Assembly: GCA_025774805.1 (NCBI GenBank)
Contig: JALGZR010000043.1
Location: 1-39,965 of the forward strand
Direction: 5' to 3'
Origin: a bacterium
GTDB lineage: Bacteria > ARS69
Length of the DNA: 39,965 nt
Both the position numbers and the translations under genes were made by a program. The notes below the pieces were generated by a model. It worked only from the letters and a program-made list of their open reading frames with translations, was not told the origin of the DNA and searched no databases. The stretch's first letter is position 1. Each line of letters begins with the position of its first letter. This document shows, piece by piece, positions 32,120 to 37,929 of this stretch.

Positions 32120-33076
32120 CTACGAGCCGTACACGACCCGCGGGAGCAACCCCTCCCGCTCTCCGGGCGGGCGGAGAAGCGACTCGAGGTAGGCGCGGGG
32201 GAAGTCCTCGAACCGGACGCTCTCCCGGAAGGCGGTCTCGATGAGCGTGCTCCGGTCGTCGTGGCGAGCGAAGAACTCGTTGAGGAATCCGCGCAGATCG
32301 GGACGGGAGCGGACCTTCCCGAGAAACAGGCCCTTCGCGAAGAAATCCGCGGCGAGCGTGTAGTCCTCGTGGCTCCCGTCCGCGATGAGAACGATCGAGC
32401 CGCCGGGCCGGGCCGACTCCTGTGCGTCGGCGAACGCATCCGCGCCGTTCGCGCAGTCGAAGACGGTGTGAAACGGATCCCGTCCCGGATTGTCCGCGAT
32501 CGTGATCTCCCGGGGGAAGCGGATCTCCCGGAGCAGATCGCGCCGGCGCCTCTCCCGCTCGACGAGCCGGAGGCGGCCGCGGGTACGGAGGGCGAGCTCC
32601 CAGGCCGTGAGGACGCCGAGAATGCCCCCCCCGAGAACGAGGCAGTCCTCCCGCTGCTCGACCGAGGCCAGATCTATCGCCTGCCGGGCGTTGGCGGCGA
32701 GCGTGCCGAGGAGTGCGAGCTCGTCGGAGGCGGTGGCCGGGATCCGGATGAACCGGTGGTAGGGGATGAGCGCGTGGTCGCGGTGGCCGAGCACGGCGAC
32801 TCCGCGCTCTCCGATGAGGGTGCGGTCGACGGCGTCCGTGATGCGGACCACGTTGAGCTGGCCCGGCTGGTACGGGTACGCATTCGGGGGCACGGCCGGA
32901 CAGGTGCCGTGGAGCAGCGTGCGCTCCCAACCGGGGCTGATCGCCCCGCAGGTCGTGGTGACGAGAATCTCGTCCGCGGACGGGGACGGAAGGGTCGTCA
33001 CCGCGCGCTGCAGCCGCCCTGCGCTCTCCAGGGTCCACTCGACGGCGCGGATGGTGAGAGTCTCGGAAGTCGTCAT
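32120..33076 (-). CDS. MDR-superfamily (zinc alcohol dehydrogenase-like) oxidoreductase
   Basis: The 318-residue product resembles medium-chain dehydrogenase/reductase proteins. The N-terminal half has the GroES-like pattern (ILVTTTCGAISPGWERTLL, then PYQPGQLNVVRI and GHRDHALIP). The middle has a Rossmann segment with LVLGGGILGVLTAWELAL followed by basic residues that could bind NADP. It continues VFDCANGADAFADA and PGGSIVLIADGS, typical of the family. The classic catalytic zinc ligands are not obvious, so it may be a zinc-independent member of the bi-domain type. The ATG at 33076 starts 4 nt after the stop of the broken kinase gene, so the two share a transcript. Its substrate is unknown. 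Confidence 0.75.
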   Translation of the reverse strand: MTTSETLTIRAVEWTLESAGRLQRAVTTLPSPSADEILVTTTCGAISPGWERTLLHGTCPAVPPNAYPYQPGQLNVVRITDAVDRTLIGERGVAVLGHRDHALIPYHRFIRIPATASDELALLGTLAANARQAIDLASVEQREDCLVLGGGILGVLTAWELALRTRGRLRLVERERRRRDLLREIRFPREITIADNPGRDPFHTVFDCANGADAFADAQESARPGGSIVLIADGSHEDYTLAADFFAKGLFLGKVRSRPDLRGFLNEFFARHDDRSTLIETAFRESVRFEDFPRAYLESLLRPPGEREGLLPRVVYGS

Positions 33077-33080
33077 CTCG

Positions 33081-33722
33081 TCAGTGCACCTCGTAGGCAC
33101 TGCCGCCGATGAATTCGCGCAGCAGGGAAGTGGGGGGGACAATCGAGTCATCCTTGCCGGTCTCGATCGCGTCCAAAAGGCGGTGGATACGCTCCGCCCG
33201 CACGTAGCCGTCGACCCGCTTCTCGTCGTCTCCCCACTTCTCGAGAAACGGCGGCAGGTGGTGGAAGAGGCGATCCTTGAGGAACGGCAACTCGTAGGGA
33301 AGGGCGCTGTTCACGATGTGGTCGGCGCTCTCCTGATACGGGATGATGTGCTTCAGCTCGCTCCGCCGCACGTAATGCCAGTGGAGGATCGTGCGCTCCG
33401 GAGAGTAGGCGCGGTGCAGGGCGTCGCGGATCATGCGCCGCAGCAATCGGATGTCGGCCCAGCGCACGTACCGTCCGTCCGGTCCCTTGAGCTGACTGAT
33501 CGTCTCGATGTAGATGCGGAACTTGTGCCCCTCGGGAACGCTGGCGGTGAGGTCCGGGTAGAGACCGTGGAGCGTGTCGAGGAAAATGAGGCTGTCCCTC
33601 CCCGGCTCGAAGTGCGTCGTCTTGCCCGTTCGCTTCCCCGTTCGGAAGTCGTAGGTCGGCATCTCGACTCCCCGCCCCGCATCGAGCTCCGCCAGGTGCT
33701 CGTTGATCAGCGGGAGGTCCAT
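33081..33722 (-). CDS. C-terminal fragment of the interrupted uridine-kinase-like gene
   Basis: The first in-frame ATG (33722) has GGAGG 2 nt upstream and could start a 213-residue product, but homology in this frame begins about 100 bp earlier (VIPLSLDNYFFDLELHPKDE, then GDYDFETPEA). The fragment has MPTYDFRTGKR, the base of the kinase lid region, FLDTLHGLYPDL, and a helical C-terminal part with HWHYVRRSELKHIIPY. Without the Walker A loop it cannot be an active kinase by itself. It is 4 nt from the MDR oxidoreductase gene. Confidence 0.7.
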   Translation of the reverse strand: MDLPLINEHLAELDAGRGVEMPTYDFRTGKRTGKTTHFEPGRDSLIFLDTLHGLYPDLTASVPEGHKFRIYIETISQLKGPDGRYVRWADIRLLRRMIRDALHRAYSPERTILHWHYVRRSELKHIIPYQESADHIVNSALPYELPFLKDRLFHHLPPFLEKWGDDEKRVDGYVRAERIHRLLDAIETGKDDSIVPPTSLLREFIGGSAYEVH

Positions 33723-33825
33723 GGCCTCCGGGGTCTCGAAGTCGTAGTCGCCGAACTCGTCCTTGGGGTGAAGCTCGAGATCGAAGAAGTAGTTGTCCAG
33801 TGACAGGGGGATGACGTGGATCCCC

Positions 33826-34314
33826 TCACGCGGCGGCCTCGTCGAGCGTCGATTCGTATCGGATGTCGGCGGCCTCGATCAGCGCCGGGAGCCGGTCCGC
33901 CCGCACGATCGCGTTGAGCTTCTCGATCGTCTCACAGCCGTGCTCGACCGCCCAATCGAGCGCCTCCCACATCGTCCGGTAGGGGATGAATTGGATCGAG
34001 CCGGTGCCGTGGCGCGTCCGCATCTTGGCCCGCTCGTGGCGGTAGAGGATGTAGGCCTTGGCGGTCTTCGCGTGCCCGTTCTCGATCAGCACGCGCTCCA
34101 CGAGATCCTGGACGTCCTCCACGGTGGGCGCGATCCGCGGCGACTGCGATCGCTCCAGAGCCTCCACGACCCGCCGCGTCAGCTCCTCCGATCGGGCGAG
34201 GTCGTGACCGCCGACCGCGGCGGCCGCCTTGTAGATGGCGACGGTGATCTTCTCCGGATCGAATGGGACGACCTCTCCGTTTCGCTTCACGATGTGCGCG
34301 ATCGGCGGACTCAT
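33826..34314 (-). CDS. N-terminal fragment of the interrupted gene: ATP-cone domain
   Basis: The 162-residue product starts at the ATG at 34314, preceded by GGGAGCGG. Residues about 5-100 form an ATP-cone (IVKRNGEVVPFDPEKITVAI, later VLIENGHAKTAKAYILYRHERA), the nucleotide-sensing module best known from ribonucleotide reductases and NrdR. The segment after it (FIPYRTMWEALDWAVEHGCE) leads into the kinase domain in intact relatives. The frame ends at DEAAA, where the P-loop region should begin. It is divergent from the alpha/beta hydrolase-like gene, with 186 bp between them. Confidence 0.75.
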   Translation of the reverse strand: MSPPIAHIVKRNGEVVPFDPEKITVAIYKAAAAVGGHDLARSEELTRRVVEALERSQSPRIAPTVEDVQDLVERVLIENGHAKTAKAYILYRHERAKMRTRHGTGSIQFIPYRTMWEALDWAVEHGCETIEKLNAIVRADRLPALIEAADIRYESTLDEAAA

Positions 34315-34361
34315 GGCCGCTCCCACGGGGCCGGAATGGCTCCGGTCGCCCAATCTCGCGT

Positions 34362-34381
34362 GGAACGACGTTCCCCGTCAA
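34362..34381 (-). promoter_or_regulatory. -35-like TTGACG with an adjacent palindrome
   Basis: On the minus strand TTGACG (34381-34376) is followed 1 nt later by the 13-bp palindrome GGAACG-T-CGTTCC (34374-34362), in what would be the promoter spacer. The -10 region is poor. It lies 50-65 bp before the ATP-cone start, so a repressor site is conceivable. Confidence 0.35.
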
Positions 34382-34500
34382 GGACGCCGCCCGCCCACGG
34401 TGCGGTGCGCGAGCGCCCCGGAGCGCGTCTCCCTCCCGAAGCCGCTCGCCGCGCCCGAATCGCACCCCCTGATCGCCCGCGGTTTCGGTACATTTCCGTC

Positions 34501-35265
34501 GTGGATTCGAATCGGGTTTTCCGGGCCGTCCTCTCCGCCGCGCTCTGCTCCGCCCTCTACGCCGTCGGATACGGTTGCGGCGGGCCTCCGGAGTTTCGCG
34601 GGTTTCGGACCTCCGACGGGTTCACGATCGCCGCGGATCTCCACCTGCCGGACCCGGACGTGCCCGCACCCCTCACGCTGCTCGGGCACCAGCTCGCCCG
34701 GGATCGCCGCTCGTGGGATCCCCTGGTTCCCCGTCTGGTCGACGCGGGTTGGGCCGTCGTGACCGTCGACCACCGGGGGTTCGGGGAGAGCGTGCGGGAG
34801 GCGGCGTCCCCCGACGACCTCGACGATCTGCAGAAGGCGGCTCTGCACCTGGATCTGCTCGGCGCCCTCGACGCGCTCGCCGACCATCCGCGGATCGATC
34901 CGTCCCGTGTCGTCGTCTTCGGAGCGGGAATCTCCGCGAACGCCGCCGTCCGCTGCGCTCGGGAGAACCCGTCCGTTCGGGGGCTCGTCCTCTTCGTGGG
35001 GCTGCTCGAGGCGGAGGAGACGGAGTTCCTCATCGAGAGACCCGACCTTCCGCTGCTGATCGTGGTGGACTCCCGAGATCGGCGTGGGGTGACTCTGACC
35101 CGACAGTACGCCCGGCGGTTCACCGGGCCGAAGCAGTTGTACTTCGAGCTCCCGCCGGTCGACTCGGAGGAGGACGTCCGGTGGCGGGGCACCGACGGGC
35201 TGACGGTCGACTCCGGCCTGGCGGACGTCGTCCTGTGGTTCCTGGATCGGGCCTTTTCGCCGTGA
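34501..35265 (+). CDS. Exported alpha/beta hydrolase-fold protein, probably lacking catalytic His
   Basis: The 254-residue product has an N-terminal hydrophobic segment (VFRAVLSAALCSALYAVGYGCGG) that reads as a signal peptide, possibly a non-standard lipobox at Cys26. The fold pattern is clear: FRTSDGFTIAADLHLP, TLLGHQLARDRRSW, VTVDHRGFGES, a nucleophile-elbow-like GAGISANAA, and LPLLIVVDSRD. The elbow has Ala in place of the second Gly, and the C-terminal segment where a catalytic His normally sits reads ELPPVDSEEDVRWRGTDG, with no His. It may be inactive or use another mechanism. The start is GTG at 34501, without a ribosome-binding site. TACATT ends 6 nt before it, so the message could be leaderless. 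Confidence 0.75.
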   Translation: MDSNRVFRAVLSAALCSALYAVGYGCGGPPEFRGFRTSDGFTIAADLHLPDPDVPAPLTLLGHQLARDRRSWDPLVPRLVDAGWAVVTVDHRGFGESVREAASPDDLDDLQKAALHLDLLGALDALADHPRIDPSRVVVFGAGISANAAVRCARENPSVRGLVLFVGLLEAEETEFLIERPDLPLLIVVDSRDRRGVTLTRQYARRFTGPKQLYFELPPVDSEEDVRWRGTDGLTVDSGLADVVLWFLDRAFSP

Positions 35266-35343
35266 GAGCGGGCGTCAGGGCGCGCGGCCCGGGTCCGGCT
35301 TCGCCGTGAGAGCGGCCTTCACGGCTCGCGGTCCGCATCCGGC
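35256..35343. repeat. Tandem duplication of a 44-bp unit
   Basis: Units 35256-35299 and 35300-35343 match at 37 of 44 positions and share TTCGCCGTGAGAGCGG at their start. The first contains the stop codon of the hydrolase gene, the second that of the convergent secreted-protein gene. Confidence 0.85.
35303..35325. terminator. Hairpin between convergent genes
   Basis: GCCGTGA (35303-35309) and TCACGGC (35319-35325) form a perfect 7-bp stem with a 9-nt loop in the second 44-bp unit. The corresponding stem in the first unit is broken. No T run follows. Confidence 0.4.
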
Positions 35344-35909
35344 CCCGCACTGTCCGCCTCCGCGAGCGGATCGACCCAGGTGAACGGGTCGGGGGCCTTT
35401 CGGATCTCCAGGGTGTGGAAGATCCGAAACGCGAGGTCCTCCGGCGGCATCGGCCCCGGATCGGTCTCGACCTGGAGCAGGACCTGAAGCCCCCCCCGTG
35501 AGAAGGAGTACTGGTGGAGAAGGATCGAGGCGGCCTCCTCTTTCTCGGGGTCCCCCTCTTCCTCTTCGGTGCCGGCCATCACCAGCCGATAACGACGATA
35601 GAGTATCTCCTCGCCGTTCTCGCGCCGGGATTCGGCCGCCTCGAGCCGGATCAGACCGGTCGAGAGGAACTGCTCCTCGATGTCCGCGAGCCGCTCCAGC
35701 AGCGTGCGCTCGCTGTCGGGGGGAAGAAGAAGGAGCGATGCCACCTCCGCCCCGGTGGACTCCAGCCGGTACTCCCCGGCTCCCCCCTCGAGGGTCCAGG
35801 CCACCGGCAGGTCGACGTGGATCGTGTCGTCGACGTACTCGTGATCAGAACCTGCGGCGAGCGACAGGACGATGCTCGCCAGGAGCGAGCCGACCCTCGT
35901 GAGCAACAC
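35319..35909 (-). CDS. Secreted PsbP/DUF1795-like protein of unknown function
   Basis: The product has 196 residues. Signal peptide: LLTRVGSLLASIVLSLAAG. The mature part (HVDLPVAWTLEG, later EEILYRRYRLVMAG, then FRIFHTLEIRK) has the spacing of PsbP/DUF1795/DcrB-like periplasmic domains, in which a short strand with a Pro-Trp kink opens a mixed alpha/beta fold. This is a weak structural resemblance and no function follows from it. An acidic insert (EEEEGDPEKEE) lies near residue 130. The start is GTG at 35909, with GGGAGG 6 nt upstream. The gene is divergent from the putative metallopeptidase gene, and the two candidate start codons almost touch. Its last residues are encoded in the 44-bp tandem repeat. 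Confidence 0.65.
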   Translation of the reverse strand: MLLTRVGSLLASIVLSLAAGSDHEYVDDTIHVDLPVAWTLEGGAGEYRLESTGAEVASLLLLPPDSERTLLERLADIEEQFLSTGLIRLEAAESRRENGEEILYRRYRLVMAGTEEEEGDPEKEEAASILLHQYSFSRGGLQVLLQVETDPGPMPPEDLAFRIFHTLEIRKAPDPFTWVDPLAEADSAGPDADREP

Positions 35910-35910
35910 C

Positions 35911-37266
35911 GTGGACCTCCCGTGTCCCCTCCGGGAGACCGAGCATAGCAGAGGCCGCCCGCCCGCGGCAGTCGAGCGGGATCGACCGGTCGCCCGCGCC
36001 GCGGCGGCGCTGAGCTCCTTCGCGTCGGTCGCCCGCGCCGCGGGAGGGCTGCTCCTTCTCGGACCGCTCGCCGCCTCCGCCTCGCACTTCGAGGTCCACT
36101 TCGATGACCGATCCGCCGACCGGATGATCACCGCCTTCGAGAGAGAGGGAGTGAGCGTCGAGCTCCTGGAGGAGGTCACCCGCTCCGACGGCTACCGCCT
36201 CCTCTACGATCAGATCGCGGCCGGCTCCAAGCCCTTCCGCCCGGTCCAGACCGTCGAAGAGGAGTTTCGCGCCGCACTGGAGGCCGGCCTCGACGGGCAA
36301 CCATGGCCCGGCCACGGACTCCACCGAATCCGGGCCCGACCGGACCGCTACCGGGAAGCGCTCCGCGAGTTCCGCCGGATCCGGAGCACTCTCCAGTGGA
36401 AGATCTCCGCCCGTCTGAGCGAGATGCTCCCTCCGGTGAGCGACTTCACGTCGACGGCCCACCTCATCGTCGGCGGGGACATGGCGGGGTTCGCGTTCAG
36501 TGATCGGAGCGACGTCGTCATCCGGCTCGACGATTTCGTCCGGGCGACGGACGAATCCCCCCTCGACGTCGATCGGCTTGCAACCGTGCTCGGCCACGAG
36601 CTCTTCCACGTGGGCTTCCGCTCCGCCGGGGGTCTTCCTCCTCGACCCCCCTCACGGGAGGAGAGCTGGCTTCGCCTCGCGACGGCGCACGGTCCCGATC
36701 TCGTGGGGGAAGTCTGGCGGGCCGGCGATCCCTCCGGGTGGAACGCGTGGGCGATGGCGAGCCGGCTCTCGGCCTGGGTTCCCCCCCCGGCCTGGAACCC
36801 GCGGAGCGTCGATCGAGTCGTCGCGGTGATGTCCCGCCTCCAGAACGAGGGCAGCGCGGTCTACGTCAGCGCTCCGCTCCGCCGACAGCTCGGGTCCCGA
36901 GGGACGGACGCCGAGCTCGCGACGTGGCTGCGGGACTTGGGCGAGGACCTCCGTCGCTTCGGGGAGATGGTGGAGCGGATGGCCCACGGGGCGGATCCCG
37001 AGGAGATCGATCGCCTGGCGGCGGACGGGTTTCGTTCGGACGGACCCTTCTACCGCGTGGGGTATCGGATGGCCGAGCGCATCGACACCCTCGCCGGCCG
37101 GCGTCCGTTCCTGGACACGATCCGGCAAGGCCCGCTCGAGTTCTTCGAGACCTACTTCGAGACCCACCCGTACGGACCGGAGCAGATCGACCCGGTGACC
37201 GAGCAGGAGATCCGGCGTCTCATTCGGGAGATCCGGGCGGTGGGAGCGTTCGATCCGGAGGGGTGA
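35911..37266 (+). CDS. Putative zinc metallopeptidase, DUF5700-like
   Basis: The product has about 451 residues. Residues about 50-65 form a hydrophobic export segment (RAAGGLLLLGPLAASAS), preceded by an unusually long basic stretch. The catalytic signature GHELFHVGF gives an HExxH motif at about residues 229-233, and QNEGSAVYV about 80 residues later supplies the Glu expected as third zinc ligand (about residue 313). This pattern, with a helical protein around it, matches the DUF5700 putative peptidase group. The start is not resolved: GTG at 35911 avoids overlap with the opposite gene, ATG at 35872 overlaps it by 38 bp, and neither has a strong ribosome-binding site. The real start may lie further in. 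Repeat copy D begins 10 bp after the stop codon. Confidence 0.7.
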   Translation: MDLPCPLRETEHSRGRPPAAVERDRPVARAAAALSSFASVARAAGGLLLLGPLAASASHFEVHFDDRSADRMITAFEREGVSVELLEEVTRSDGYRLLYDQIAAGSKPFRPVQTVEEEFRAALEAGLDGQPWPGHGLHRIRARPDRYREALREFRRIRSTLQWKISARLSEMLPPVSDFTSTAHLIVGGDMAGFAFSDRSDVVIRLDDFVRATDESPLDVDRLATVLGHELFHVGFRSAGGLPPRPPSREESWLRLATAHGPDLVGEVWRAGDPSGWNAWAMASRLSAWVPPPAWNPRSVDRVVAVMSRLQNEGSAVYVSAPLRRQLGSRGTDAELATWLRDLGEDLRRFGEMVERMAHGADPEEIDRLAADGFRSDGPFYRVGYRMAERIDTLAGRRPFLDTIRQGPLEFFETYFETHPYGPEQIDPVTEQEIRRLIREIRAVGAFDPEG

Positions 37267-37276
37267 TCCCCGTTCC

Positions 37277-37337
37277 GGCCTGCGTCTCTCACCAGCCCCT
37301 GCCGCGGCCGCAGCGGAGGCCGGTGAGATCCGCGGGC
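37277..37337. repeat. Dispersed palindromic repeat, copy D
   Basis: The left arm GCCTGCGTCTCTCACC pairs with GGTGAGATCCGCGGGC at 13 of 16 positions. The centre CCGCGGCCGCAGCGGAGGC is nearly that of copy B. It follows the metallopeptidase gene. Confidence 0.8.
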
Positions 37338-37419
37338 GGGCCCGTGACCTCAAGTCGACCCGCAAGGCGGCCGATCGAAAGGACGAGACCTCTTCTCATC
37401 CCTCTTGGGGCGTCGAGCG

Positions 37420-37854
37420 ATGAGCACCGGGAAGAAACGCAACGGAGATTCCTCGAAAGACCTCTCCTCTACCCCCTCGTCCGCTTCCGAGCTCCCTGGC
37501 GGGACCCCTCGCGCGCGTCGCCGCCGGTCCTCTCGACGCAACCGCCGCAGGGCGGCGGGGAAGACCCCGGCGAAGTCGGAGGCGCCGCCCGCCGGCGCGA
37601 CCGGAGTGTCACCCGCCGTGGCGAAGAAGACGAATCCCCCGGTCGCGGCGGAAGCGCCGCCCGCCGGCAAGGATGCGGCAGAGTCCACCGGCACGGGGGA
37701 CGAACGGTCGACCCCCGAGAAGAGGCCCGCGCGAAGGAAGACGAGGTCCGCGCCCCCGCGGATTTCCGACGTCGACGTCCAGAGCATCCTCGTGTACCTC
37801 GATCGAGACGAGCGCTCCGGCTATCGCTATCTCCTCAAGGAGTGCTTCGACTGA
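37420..37854 (+). CDS. Small basic, mostly disordered protein of unknown function
   Basis: The 144-residue product starts MSTGKKRNGDSSKD. Residues 1-110 are low-complexity: Ser/Thr-rich, then a strongly basic block (RARRRRSSRRNRRRAAGK), then Ala/Pro-rich with two EAPPAG repeats and a further Arg/Lys block. Only the last 30 residues look folded (ISDVDVQSILVYLDRDERSG, then YRYLLKECFD). Such an arrangement suggests nucleic-acid binding through the basic part, but I recognise no family. The ATG at 37420 has GGGGCG at some distance upstream. It lies alone between repeat copies D and E. Confidence 0.5.
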   Translation: MSTGKKRNGDSSKDLSSTPSSASELPGGTPRARRRRSSRRNRRRAAGKTPAKSEAPPAGATGVSPAVAKKTNPPVAAEAPPAGKDAAESTGTGDERSTPEKRPARRKTRSAPPRISDVDVQSILVYLDRDERSGYRYLLKECFD

Positions 37855-37868
37855 CGCGGTACCGAACT

Positions 37869-37929
37869 GGCCTGCATCTCTCACCGTTCTCCTCTGCTGC
37901 AGGCTAGCCCGGTGAGACATCGAGGCTAG
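37869..37929. repeat. Dispersed palindromic repeat, copy E (rearranged centre)
   Basis: The left arm GGCCTGCATCTCTCACCG pairs with CGGTGAGACATCGAGGCT. The centre CTCCTCTGCTGCAGGCTAG is the reverse complement of the copy B right-centre (GCAGCAGAGG), so the core appears inverted. Its terminal CTAG supplies the aconitase stop codon. Confidence 0.8.

Larger units (their letters stand above)
33081..34314 (-). pseudogene. ATP-cone/uridine-kinase-family gene interrupted by loss of its P-loop segment
   Basis: Together two adjacent frames encode the start and end of one known protein type: an N-terminal ATP-cone domain followed by a uridine kinase/phosphoribulokinase-like domain. The first frame reads ...RYESTLDEAAA and stops with TGA at 33828-33826. 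In the +1 frame the sequence then reads REGIHVIPLSLDNYFFD without a break. In relatives these two segments are joined by roughly 35-40 residues containing the Walker A motif (GPSSSGKTT). That piece is absent here and the reading frame is shifted, implying a missing length of 2 modulo 3. Either the gene is a pseudogene or the assembly lost a short segment. Confidence 0.75.

Noticed and set aside
34362-34374. LexA-type SOS box
   Set aside because: The palindrome has GAAC and GTTC separated by 3 nt, whereas the Gram-positive-type box needs 4. No SOS gene is adjacent.
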